This document shows, one piece after another, positions 56,769 through 64,000 of a stretch of DNA of 64,000 nt. The stretch lies in the NCBI GenBank assembly GCA_963724385.1, contig CAVRUJ010000002.1, positions 1,240,001-1,304,000 of the forward strand, read 5' to 3'. How positions within the stretch are numbered: the first letter of the stretch is position 1; each line of letters opens with the position of its first letter. The stretch comes from DASXQK01 sp963724385. GTDB taxonomy: Bacteria > Pseudomonadota > Alphaproteobacteria > Dongiales > Dongiaceae. Position numbers and translations under genes: made by a program. The notes below the pieces were generated by a model that had not been told where the DNA came from, ran no database searches, and saw only the letters and a program-made list of their open reading frames with translations.

Positions 56769-57911
56769 TCAGGGCAGATGGGCAAGACTGAGATAGTCGG
56801 GTGACTGCATCTCCAGGAGGCGCGATGCGATCCGACGGAACTCGAGCGCGCCGTCGCCCGAGGGATAGAGTCGGTCCGGCTGATCGGCCGCGGCGCAAAT
56901 CAGATGCACGCGATGTTCGTAGAGCGCTTCGACGAGAGTGAGAAAACGCCGCGCTTCATTGCGTTCCTCGGGTGCGAGGCGGGGCACGCCGTCGATGAGG
57001 ATGCTGTGGAAATGCATGGCGATGGCGAGATAGTCCCCGGCTCCCAGGGGTTTCCGGCAAAGCGCGTCGAATTGAAACCAGGCGACACCCTTGGCCGCGC
57101 GGGGCACCTCGACGACACGGGCCTGGGCCGTGAGCCGCAGCGAGACGGGAATAGCGTCGTCGGTCAGGCGCGCGAAGGCGTCGCCCAGCGCGCGTGTCGA
57201 GTCGGGTCCGAGCGGCGTCAGATAGACGGCGAGGTCGCGGATGCGCCGGCGCCGGTAATCGGTTTCGCCGTCGAGCGCCAGAAGGTCGAGATGCCGCTCG
57301 ATGAGATCGATGAAGGGAAGGAACCGATCGCGCTGCAGCCCGCCCGCATAGAGATCGCCAGGCGCGACGTTCGAGGTGGCGACGACGACAACGCCGGCCT
57401 CGAACAGCGCCGTGAACAGCCGGCCCAGGAGCATGGCGTCGGAGATGTTGGTGACCTGAAACTCGTCGAAGCAAAGCAGCCGGCTCGCCGCCGCGATTTG
57501 TCCGGCGAGCGCACCGATCGGGTCGGCCACCGCCTGCCGGCGCAGACCATGCAGGGTCTCATGGACCTCGAGCATGAAGGCGTCGAAATGGACGCGCCGC
57601 TTCTTCGCCTCGGGCGCGCCGGCGAAGAAGAGATCCATGAGCATCGACTTGCCGCGACCGACGGCGCCGAAGATATAGAGCCCCTGGGGCGCCGGCTCGG
57701 GCCGTCGCCCGAGGCCGAGAGGAAGCCGCCAGCCGCCGCGGCTCTCCGCCTCCTGCCGCAGAAGCGCGTTGTGAAGCGCCTGGAGTTTCTCGGCCGCCAG
57801 GAGCTGGGCCGGATCGGCTTCGAGCTTTCCCTCCGACCGACGCCGGCGATAAGCGAAAAGCGGGCCCTCGCCCGCCCCGGTTTCGCCGGCCACAGCCCCG
57901 GCGCCGGTCAT
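56769..57911 (-). CDS. zapE: AFG1-like ATPase, cell division protein ZapE
   Basis: 380-residue P-loop ATPase related to yeast AFG1. Walker A GAVGRGKSMLMDLFF and the family box LCFDEFQVTNISDAMLLGRLF are present. In E. coli ZapE modulates the FtsZ ring. The ATG at 57911 overlaps the stop of the SDR gene by four bases. AFG1-like genes are often next to mdh in alphaproteobacteria. Confidence 0.92.
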   Translation of the reverse strand: MTGAGAVAGETGAGEGPLFAYRRRRSEGKLEADPAQLLAAEKLQALHNALLRQEAESRGGWRLPLGLGRRPEPAPQGLYIFGAVGRGKSMLMDLFFAGAPEAKKRRVHFDAFMLEVHETLHGLRRQAVADPIGALAGQIAAASRLLCFDEFQVTNISDAMLLGRLFTALFEAGVVVVATSNVAPGDLYAGGLQRDRFLPFIDLIERHLDLLALDGETDYRRRRIRDLAVYLTPLGPDSTRALGDAFARLTDDAIPVSLRLTAQARVVEVPRAAKGVAWFQFDALCRKPLGAGDYLAIAMHFHSILIDGVPRLAPEERNEARRFLTLVEALYEHRVHLICAAADQPDRLYPSGDGALEFRRIASRLLEMQSPDYLSLAHLP

Positions 57912-58666
57912 CTTCCGCCGGTCACCCTCAGGATCGCGCCAGTGACGTAGGAAGCGGCGTCGGACAGGAGGAACAGCACCGTCTCGGCGATTTCTTCCGG
58001 CGTACCGCAGCGGCCGATCGGGATCGTGGGAACGATGCGGGCGACCCGGCCGGCATCGCCCGAAGCCCTCTGCATGTCCGTATCCACCATGCCCGGTTCG
58101 ACCGCATTGACGCGGATGCCTTCGCGGGCGACTTCCTTGGCGAGCCCGATGGTCATGGTGTTGATGGCACCCTTGGAAGCCGCATAGTGGACGAACTCGC
58201 CCGGGCTGCCGAGGATCGCAGCGGCCGAGGAGAGGTTGACGATGGCTCCGCCCTTGCCGCCGCGCAGGGTCGACATGCGCTTCACCGCCTCGCGGGCGCA
58301 CAGGAAGCTTCCGATCGTGTTCACCGCGAAGACGCGCGCCAGGTCCCCGGCCTTGAGATTTTCGAGCCGGCCGCTCTGGCTGATGATCCCGGCGTTGTTG
58401 ACCAGGGCGTCGAGCCGGCCGAAGCGCTTGTCGGTCTCGGCGAACAGTCGCAGCACGTCGGCCTCTTCGGCAACGTCGCCGGGAAGCGCCAGCGCACTGC
58501 CGCCCGCCGCTTCGATCCCGCTGACGACGGATTCCGCCGCCTGCCGGCTGGCTGAATAATTGACCACCACCCGGTAGCCGTCGCGGGCCGCGAGCCGCGC
58601 GATTGCCGCGCCGATGCCTCGGGCCGCGCCGGTGACGACGACAACCTTCTTCGAATCAGCCTTCAT
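57908..58666 (-). CDS. short-chain dehydrogenase/reductase, FabG-like
   Basis: 252-residue NAD(P)-dependent oxidoreductase. TGAARGIGAAIARLAA cofactor motif, NNAGI, catalytic serine (NLSSAAAILGSPGEF) and YAASKGA (Tyr-x3-Lys). The C-terminal SDAASYVTGAILRVTGGR is normal. Substrate unknown. Coupled to zapE. Confidence 0.9.
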   Translation of the reverse strand: MKADSKKVVVVTGAARGIGAAIARLAARDGYRVVVNYSASRQAAESVVSGIEAAGGSALALPGDVAEEADVLRLFAETDKRFGRLDALVNNAGIISQSGRLENLKAGDLARVFAVNTIGSFLCAREAVKRMSTLRGGKGGAIVNLSSAAAILGSPGEFVHYAASKGAINTMTIGLAKEVAREGIRVNAVEPGMVDTDMQRASGDAGRVARIVPTIPIGRCGTPEEIAETVLFLLSDAASYVTGAILRVTGGR

Positions 58667-58769
58667 GGCAGCGAGTCATTACATGGTCCCGGCGTCGCAG
58701 GCGAGGGGGTTGTTGAAGAAGTTCAGCCGCTGAGGCATCAAGACAGGGGGAGATGTCGCGCAGCGGCGC

Positions 58770-59546
58770 TCAGCGCCGGGCGACCATCAGCTTCTTGATC
58801 TCGGCGATGGCCTTGGCGGGGTTGAGACCCTTGGGGCAGGTGCGGGTGCAGTTGAGAATGGTATGGCACCGGTAGAGGCGGAAGGGATCCTCGAGGCCGT
58901 CGAGCCTCTCGCCCGCCGCTTCGTCGCGGCTGTCGGCGAGCCAGCGATAGGCTTGCAGCAGCACGGCGGGCCCGAGGTAACGATCGCCGTTCCACCAGTA
59001 GCTGGGGCAAGCCGTGCTGCAGCAGAAGCAGAGGATGCATTCCCACAGGCCGTCGAGCCGGTCGCGCTCCTCCGGCGACTGGGCGCGCTCGCGGTCCGGT
59101 GGTGGCGTTGCCGTCTTCAGCCAGGGCTCGATGGAAGCGTATTGCGCGTAGGCCCGGTTCAGGTCCGGCACCAGATCCTTCACCACCGGCATGTGAGGCA
59201 GCGGGTAGATCCGGACCTCGCCCTTCACGTCGCTGATGTATTTGGTGCAGGCGAGCGTGTTGGTGCCGTCGATGTTCATGGCACAGGAACCGCAGACTCC
59301 TTCCCGGCAGGAACGCCGGAAGGTGAGCGTCGCGTCCACCTCGTTCTTGATCTTGATGAGCGCGTCGAGAACCATCGGCCCACATTCGGCGAGATCGACT
59401 GTGTAACTGTCCAGCCGCGGCTTGGCGCCGCCGTCGGGGTCGAAGCGATAGATCTTGAAAGTCCTCGGGCTTTTCGCGCCCGGCTTGGCCGGATGGGCCT
59501 GTCCCGGCTGGACCTTCGAGTTGGCGGGAAGCGTAAGCGCGGCCAT
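58770..59546 (-). CDS. sdhB: succinate dehydrogenase iron-sulfur subunit
   Basis: 258-residue complex II subunit. 2Fe-2S site in SCREGVCGSCAMNIDG, the 4Fe-4S and 3Fe-4S sites in CILCFCCSTACPSYWW and CHTILNCTRTCPKGLNPAKAI. ATG at 59546. 14 bases after sdhA. Confidence 0.97.
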   Translation of the reverse strand: MAALTLPANSKVQPGQAHPAKPGAKSPRTFKIYRFDPDGGAKPRLDSYTVDLAECGPMVLDALIKIKNEVDATLTFRRSCREGVCGSCAMNIDGTNTLACTKYISDVKGEVRIYPLPHMPVVKDLVPDLNRAYAQYASIEPWLKTATPPPDRERAQSPEERDRLDGLWECILCFCCSTACPSYWWNGDRYLGPAVLLQAYRWLADSRDEAAGERLDGLEDPFRLYRCHTILNCTRTCPKGLNPAKAIAEIKKLMVARR

Positions 59547-59560
59547 GACTGATCCTCCCC

Positions 59561-61357
59561 TCAATAGACCCGCTTCTTGGGCGGGAAGGACTGGACGTCG
59601 TTGCTGAGCGGCTGGAGATGGACGGGGCGATAGTCGATGCGCGGGCGCCCGTCTTCGCCCATCCAGGCGATCGTATGCTTCAGCCAATTCTTGTCGTCGC
59701 GCTCGGGGAAATCCTCACGCGCGTGAGCGCCGCGGCTTTCGGTGCGGTTGGCGGCGGAGACGATCGCGACCATGGCCTGGGCCAGGAGGTTGTCGAGCTC
59801 CAGGGTTTCGACCAGGTCGCTGTTCCAGATCAGCGACCGGTCGCTGACCTTGAGGCGGTCCCGCTGGTCCCAGCATTGCTGGAGTTGCTCTACGCCTTGA
59901 GCCAGTGTCTCGCCGGTGCGGAAGACCGCGCATTCCGTCTGCATGATCCGCTGCATCTCGAGTCTGAGGGCCGCCGTCGGCACCTCGCCGTCGGCGTGCC
60001 GCAGGCGGTCGAACCGGGCAAGGGCCGCCTCGCCGGCATCGGCGGGCAAGGCGGGCTGCTGCTCGCCGGGCTTCAAGAGTTCGGCCGCACGCAAGGCCGC
60101 GGCGCGCCCGAAGACGACGAGATCGAGCAGCGAATTGGAGCCGAGCCGGTTGGCGCCATGGACCGAGACGCAAGCCCCCTCGCCGATCGCCATCAAGCCG
60201 CGCACGGTCGCATCGGGGTCGCCGTCGCGGAGCGTCACCACTTCGGCGTGATGGTTGGTCGGGACGCCGCCCATGTTGTAGTGGCAGGTGGGCAGCACCG
60301 GGATCGGCTCCTTGGTCACGTCGACGCCGGCGAAAATGCGCGCGGTGTCGGCGATCCCGGGCAGCCGCTGGTGGATCAGCTTGGGATCGAGATGTTCCAG
60401 ATGAAGGTCGATGTGGTCCTTCAGCGGGCCCACGCCGCGCCCCTCGCGGATTTCGATTGTCATAGAGCGGCTGACCACGTCGCGCGAAGCGAGGTCCTTG
60501 GCCGAAGGCGCGTAGCGCTCCATGAAGCGCTCGCCCTCGGAATTGGTGAGGTAACCGCCCTCGCCGCGCACCCCTTCGGTGATGAGGCAGCCGGCGCCGT
60601 AGATTCCCGTCGGGTGGAACTGGATGAATTCCATGTCCTGGAGGGGAACCCCGGCGCGCAGCGCCATGCCGTTGCCATCGCCGGTGCAGGTGTGCGCCGA
60701 GGTGCAGGAGAAATAGGTCCGCCCGTAGCCGCCGGTCGCCAGCGCCGTGATCCCGGCGCGGAAACGGTGGATGGTGCCGTCCTCCAGCGACCAGGCGAGC
60801 ACGCCGCGGCAGGCACCCTCCTCGTCCATGATCAGGTCGAGGGCGAAATACTCGATGAAGAACTCGGCGCTATGCTTGAGGGCCTGCTGATAGAGGGTAT
60901 GGAGGATGGCGTGGCCGGTACGGTCGGCCGCGGCGCAGGTGCGCTGCGCGATGCCTTCCCCGAAATGCGTGGTCATGCCGCCGAAGGGACGCTGGTAGAT
61001 CTTGCCGGCCTCGGTCCGGCTGAAGGGCACGCCGTAGTGCTCGAGCTCGACCACCGCGGGCGCGGCCTCGCGCACCATGTATTCGATGGCGTCCTGGTCG
61101 CCCAGCCAGTCCGAGCCCTTGACCGTGTCGTACATGTGCCAGCGCCAGTCGTCCTCGCCCATATTGCCGAGCGCGGCGCTGATGCCGCCCTGGGCCGCGA
61201 CCGTATGGCTGCGGGTCGGGAAGACCTTGGTGATGCAGGCGGTGCGCAGGCCTTTCTCGGCCATGCCGAAGGTGGCGCGTAGCCCGGCACCACCAGCGCC
61301 GACAACGACGACGTCGTAGCTATGGTCGATGATCTCGTAAGCCTTGCCTGCGGCCAT
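59561..61357 (-). CDS. sdhA: succinate dehydrogenase flavoprotein subunit
   Basis: 598-residue catalytic subunit. FAD motif VVVVGAGGAGLRATFG, covalent-FAD histidine in TRSHTVAAQGGISAALGN, substrate site HPTGIYG. ATG at 61357; the frame upstream is the sdhD shadow. Confidence 0.98.
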   Translation of the reverse strand: MAAGKAYEIIDHSYDVVVVGAGGAGLRATFGMAEKGLRTACITKVFPTRSHTVAAQGGISAALGNMGEDDWRWHMYDTVKGSDWLGDQDAIEYMVREAAPAVVELEHYGVPFSRTEAGKIYQRPFGGMTTHFGEGIAQRTCAAADRTGHAILHTLYQQALKHSAEFFIEYFALDLIMDEEGACRGVLAWSLEDGTIHRFRAGITALATGGYGRTYFSCTSAHTCTGDGNGMALRAGVPLQDMEFIQFHPTGIYGAGCLITEGVRGEGGYLTNSEGERFMERYAPSAKDLASRDVVSRSMTIEIREGRGVGPLKDHIDLHLEHLDPKLIHQRLPGIADTARIFAGVDVTKEPIPVLPTCHYNMGGVPTNHHAEVVTLRDGDPDATVRGLMAIGEGACVSVHGANRLGSNSLLDLVVFGRAAALRAAELLKPGEQQPALPADAGEAALARFDRLRHADGEVPTAALRLEMQRIMQTECAVFRTGETLAQGVEQLQQCWDQRDRLKVSDRSLIWNSDLVETLELDNLLAQAMVAIVSAANRTESRGAHAREDFPERDDKNWLKHTIAWMGEDGRPRIDYRPVHLQPLSNDVQSFPPKKRVY

Positions 61358-61362
61358 CCTGG

Positions 61363-61761
61363 TCAGCCCGCGAAAGCGATGAGGGTGAGCGCCACGAAGC
61401 CGGCGACGAAGAGGCCGAGGCAGGCGGCCTTGGTCAAGAGGATCAAGGCGATCTTCATGGCTCCGCCCGTGACGTAGTCCTCGATCACCACCTGCAGGCC
61501 GAGGGCGGCGTGCCAGAAGAGCGCGCCCAGCAGCACCAGCATGGCGCCGTAGGTCGCGGGCGCACCGAGCCAGAGCGTGACGCCCGCGTGATCGGTGCCG
61601 GTGTGATAGACCAGCGCCGCCACGAACCAGACCACAAGAGGAATCAGCAGCAGCGCCGAGACGCGCTGGGCCCACCAGTGGCCCACCCCTTCCTTGGCCG
61701 ACCCCAGACCCCGCGCCCGGGCGAGCGCGCTTCGTCCCTCGGTTATTTGTCCCTCCGGCAT
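61363..61761 (-). CDS. sdhD: succinate dehydrogenase membrane anchor subunit
   Basis: 132 residues with three membrane helices. AKEGVGHWWAQRVSALLLIPLV and the family segment FWHAALGLQVVIEDYVTGGAMK, holding the likely haem/quinone-side residues. ATG at 61761 overlaps the sdhC stop (TGATG). Confidence 0.93.
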   Translation of the reverse strand: MPEGQITEGRSALARARGLGSAKEGVGHWWAQRVSALLLIPLVVWFVAALVYHTGTDHAGVTLWLGAPATYGAMLVLLGALFWHAALGLQVVIEDYVTGGAMKIALILLTKAACLGLFVAGFVALTLIAFAG

Positions 61762-62156
61762 CAGAAGGCCCCCAGATACCAGTAGCCGGCGGCGAAGGCC
61801 GCAAGGGTCAGCAAGACCGACACGGCCACCACGCTCCAACCGCTGAGGTAGACGCTCTTCAGATCGAAGCCGATGCCGGCATCCCAGAACAGGTGCCGGA
61901 TGCCGTTGGCGAGATGATAGAAGAGCGCGAAGGCCCAAGCGAAAAGCAGCAGCCGGCCATACCAGGCACCGGCCAGACTCTGGGCTCGATCGAAGGCATC
62001 GGCCCCGGTCGCGGCGGCGATCAGCCAGGCGACCAGCAGCACCGCGCCGAGGGCCAGGGCCACGCCGGTGAAGCGATGCAGGATCGACAAGGTCGAAGTG
62101 AGCTGCATCCGGTAGATCTGCAGATGCGGCGAGAGCGGGCGCGGTGCCGTCGACAT
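61761..62156 (-). CDS. sdhC: succinate dehydrogenase cytochrome b556 subunit
   Basis: 131 residues, three membrane helices. PLSPHLQIYRMQLTSTLSILHRFTGVAL is the family signature; haem histidine lies in FYHLANGIRHLFWDAG. First gene of sdhCDAB. ATG at 62156. Confidence 0.95.
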   Translation of the reverse strand: MSTAPRPLSPHLQIYRMQLTSTLSILHRFTGVALALGAVLLVAWLIAAATGADAFDRAQSLAGAWYGRLLLFAWAFALFYHLANGIRHLFWDAGIGFDLKSVYLSGWSVVAVSVLLTLAAFAAGYWYLGAF

Positions 62157-62199
62157 GAGGCGATCCAGTTTCTCGCTGCGCTGCAGCGGTGCCGAATTG

Positions 62200-62228
62200 G
62201 GTGTAGCTTCCCCCAGGGTTCGAGTCAA
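62200..62228 (-). promoter_or_regulatory. predicted sdhCDAB promoter
   Basis: TTGACT (complement of 62223-62228) and TACACC (complement of 62200-62205) with a 17-base spacer. Start near 62193 gives a leader of about 37 bases. Confidence 0.6.
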
Positions 62229-62489
62229 TCTCGCGGGCTTTTGTGAATGAATCGGTGGATAAACCGACCATGAATTGTGCGCGACTTGGGAATCCATGCA
62301 CAGAAATTTTTGCCCCGTGGCCGGCCCTGCCATTGTTCCAGAATGCGATTGTCGTCAAACTTTCACCAGTACGCGGAAGCGTCGGATCCCGTTCCAGGGC
62401 GCGGCCCTGCTCGTCAGGGCGGTAGCCGGCAAGGCGCGGATCCGAGGGTGGTCGCGGCCCTTCCCAGGGCGGGCTGCCCGGTGTTGACG

Positions 62490-62897
62490 ATTTCAGGGCT
62501 GTCGCGACAGTTCCGGGGGTCGTCGAGGTGGAAGGCCGGGTCGTTCTCAAGAAGACTTGCCTTCCGGCTGATGGGAGGCTGCACGGAGCCGGTGATGAGC
62601 CGGGCGCCGTCGGCGAACCCAAGAAATGCCGGCCTTGCCTCACGGCGAGGCGGGCGTGGCGGCCGGGGGTCGGTCGAGAATGGACAGGCGTCCGCCGGGT
62701 GGGGCTCCCCTAGGGGAGCCCGCCGGTGCGGTGATGCTGGTCGCGATTGAAAGGTCCGTCCAGGCGCGCCGTCGGCAGGAAAGCCCCGCCGCTTTCTCGT
62801 GCAGGAGCCTGCAGGGCTCCGAAGGCGTCGGGGGCGTCTCTCAAAGAGGGACGCTGAGCGGGGGATGGCGACATCGGACCGCACCCGACGCCTTCTC
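62490..62897 (-). ncRNA. candidate structured non-coding RNA or 3' element (unclassified)
   Basis: Dense inverted repeats. A 12-pair outer stem joins 62821-62832 (GAAGGCGTCGGG) and 62884-62895, enclosing a nine-pair hairpin with AAA loop (62834-62854). Next come GGAGCC/GGCTCC (62804-62820), GAAAGC/GCTTTC (62779-62796), a perfect 20-base palindrome (62702-62721), nested CCGGCC/GGCCGG with GCCTC/GAGGC (62629-62666), GGAAGGC/GCCTTCC (62530-62565) and CTGTCGCGACAG (62499-62510). A promoter-like sequence ends just before the outer stem on the minus strand. Strand and ends are guesses. No known RNA family was recognised. Confidence 0.4.
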
Positions 62898-62926
62898 ATT
62901 TACCACGGCCGAGTCGCATCGCTCAA
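62898..62926 (-). promoter_or_regulatory. promoter-like sequence at the head of the structured region
   Basis: TTGAGC (complement of 62921-62926) and GTAAAT (complement of 62898-62903), 17-base spacer. A start near 62891 would fall in the 5' arm of the 12-pair stem. Confidence 0.4.
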
Positions 62927-62963
62927 CCAGATTTTGCGGGGCTGTGCCTCTTCGCTACAAGAC

Positions 62964-64000
62964 CTAGCGTCGCGGCAGGACAACCGTGTAATCAAGCTCC
63001 AGGACCAGATCGGGGCCCTCGGCCGGAAAGTCGCCGCAGGGCCGATTTTTGGTCGCCACCGTCTTGAGCCGCAGCGCGCCGGCATCCTGCCGTCCGGGAA
63101 GGGCGATTTTGTCGGTCACCGCACTCCAGGCATAGACCGTATCGCCGGCGAAACAGGGGTTGACGTGCCGCCCGCCATTGATTGCGGCTATTCGAAAGGC
63201 GTTGGCGAGGCCGTTGAAGCTGAGGGCTCGGGCGAGGCTTATGACATGGCCGCCATAGACGATGCGCCGGCCGAAGCGCCCGCCGGACTCCGCATGTTGG
63301 TTGAAATGCACCCTGGCCGTGTTCTGGTAGAGCCGGGTCGCAGTCATGTGGCAGGACTCTTCGATCGTCATCCCGTCCACGTGGTCGATGGTTTCGCCGG
63401 GCCGATAGTCGTCCCAGAGATGGGGGCCGCCGGCGAGCCCGGCGTCATAGCCCTTGAGATCGATTCCCGCGGGCAGGCTCAGCTCCTCGGCCGCCACCGT
63501 CGGGGCGAGGTTCGGGACGACAGTCTCTGGCGCCGGCGCTCCGCGATCGCGCTTGCGGACCATCACCCAGCGGACGAACGCGAGCACGGTCTCGCCGCGT
63601 TGATTGATTCCCGTCGTGCGCACATAGACCACGCCGGTCTCGCGGTTCGAGTTTTCCTTCAGGCCAATGACCTCGGATGACGCCGTGAGCGTGTCGCCCT
63701 CGAAGACGGCCGCGCCGAAACGCGCCTCGGCATAACCGAGATTGGCGATAGCATTGAGCGAAACGTCGGGGACGCTCCGGCCGAATACGACGTTGAACAC
63801 GAGAATATCGTCCAGCGGCGCGCCCGGCAGCCCGAGCCTCTGGGCGAAGCTGTCGGCGCTCGACAGCGCAAATCGGCTTCCCGTGAGCGCGATATAGAGC
63901 GCGCGTTCGCCATTGCCCACGCTGCGCGGGGTCGCATGGCGGATCGTCTCGCCGAGGCGGAAATCCTCGAAGAAGCGGCCCGGGTCGGCTTTCGGGCCGG
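62964..64000 (-). CDS. mch: mesaconyl-CoA hydratase (MaoC family), N-terminus just off right edge
   Basis: Hydrates mesaconyl-CoA to beta-methylmalyl-CoA in the ethylmalonyl-CoA pathway of acetyl-CoA assimilation. The frame stays open to base 64000 and continues upstream of the internal GTG at 63920 as ADPGRFFEDFRLGETIRHAT, the known N-terminus of this enzyme, so only a few codons are missing. Two hot-dog domains are visible, with ALYIALTGSRFAL, the MTATRLYQNTARVHFN segment (family hydratase residues) and RIVYGGHVISLARAL. Same strand as sdhCDAB. Confidence 0.9.
   Translation of the reverse strand, partial: GPKADPGRFFEDFRLGETIRHATPRSVGNGERALYIALTGSRFALSSADSFAQRLGLPGAPLDDILVFNVVFGRSVPDVSLNAIANLGYAEARFGAAVFEGDTLTASSEVIGLKENSNRETGVVYVRTTGINQRGETVLAFVRWVMVRKRDRGAPAPETVVPNLAPTVAAEELSLPAGIDLKGYDAGLAGGPHLWDDYRPGETIDHVDGMTIEESCHMTATRLYQNTARVHFNQHAESGGRFGRRIVYGGHVISLARALSFNGLANAFRIAAINGGRHVNPCFAGDTVYAWSAVTDKIALPGRQDAGALRLKTVATKNRPCGDFPAEGPDLVLELDYTVVLPRR

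Larger units (their letters stand above)
62157..62963. other. 807-base region without a recognisable gene, between sdhC and mch
   Basis: It holds the sdh promoter at its left end and an unusual series of inverted repeats from about 62490 to 62897. Open frames exist on both strands but read as arginine/proline/glycine-rich noise with no family pattern. A TCGGT/ACCGA repeat (62252-62267) lies 24 bases upstream of the sdh -35. Confidence 0.6.

Noticed and set aside
62214..62232. GGGTTCGAGTC sequence resembling a tRNA T-loop
   Set aside because: The flanking five bases do not pair and no D-arm or anticodon arm is found; it coincides with the sdh promoter on the other strand.
62414..62899. 161-codon minus-strand frame in the mch-sdhC gap
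   Set aside because: Arg/Pro-rich with no conserved pattern, and it runs through the inverted repeats; treated as non-coding.

Overview
The window is 64 kb of high-GC chromosome from an alphaproteobacterium, most likely a Rhodospirillales-like lineage. The evidence is a set of gene orders known from that class: the SRP RNA just upstream of dnaX, an F1-only atpHAGDC cluster with no F0 genes, an Irr-type Fur regulator, an mdh-sucCD-sucAB-lpd TCA cluster, sdhCDAB beside mesaconyl-CoA hydratase (ethylmalonyl-CoA pathway), and yejABEF. kdsB shows that it makes Kdo-containing LPS. No rRNA, tRNA, CRISPR array or insertion sequence was found.

Left part (1-13.7 kb): the 5' end of dnaX, the SRP RNA and its promoter, nudC, a glutamine amidotransferase, pheA-kdsB, a membrane-anchored cytochrome c whose haem domain has been duplicated, and hisN. 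Then comes a lower-GC restriction-modification island with an intact methyltransferase and a frameshifted endonuclease. A palindrome fills the spacer of the methyltransferase promoter exactly. After it lie a thiamine-diphosphate enzyme with an unknown partner and a second amidotransferase, an MFS transporter and a HAD hydrolase.

Middle (13.8-35.3 kb): a yejABEF peptide transporter followed by a ghrA-like dehydrogenase. Next is a glycosylation-like trio (GT-C membrane protein, GT2 enzyme, STELLO-family protein), then leucyl aminopeptidase, a GST, a CarS-like CDP-alcohol phosphatidyltransferase relative, two metallophosphatases, a RibD-C/DHFR-like reductase, a sirtuin and a class-III aminotransferase. 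An iron/peroxide cluster follows: irr, rubrerythrin, Fe-S oxidoreductase and DUF3501, with a ferritin-like di-iron protein on the other side of irr.

Right part (35.4-64 kb): atpHAGDC with a Nudix gene coupled to atpD, an orphan Flp pilin, priA, an fsa-type transaldolase, DUF484-xerC, and an MFS transporter. Then comes a nearly complete set of lower TCA-cycle genes read leftwards: mch, sdhCDAB, SDR, zapE, mdh, a 36-residue histone-H1-like peptide overlapping mdh, sucCD, sucAB, a C39-like peptidase and lpd. Together these genes carry 2-oxoglutarate to oxaloacetate, and mch links the cycle to acetyl-CoA assimilation.

The least explained parts are: the roughly 800-base gap between mch and sdhC, which is packed with long inverted repeats behind a promoter-like sequence; the lysine/alanine-rich peptide overlapping mdh; the restriction-modification pair with its embedded operator; and the STELLO-containing glycosylation trio. 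Promoter calls were made by eye from -35/-10 matches with 17-base spacers and are hypotheses.
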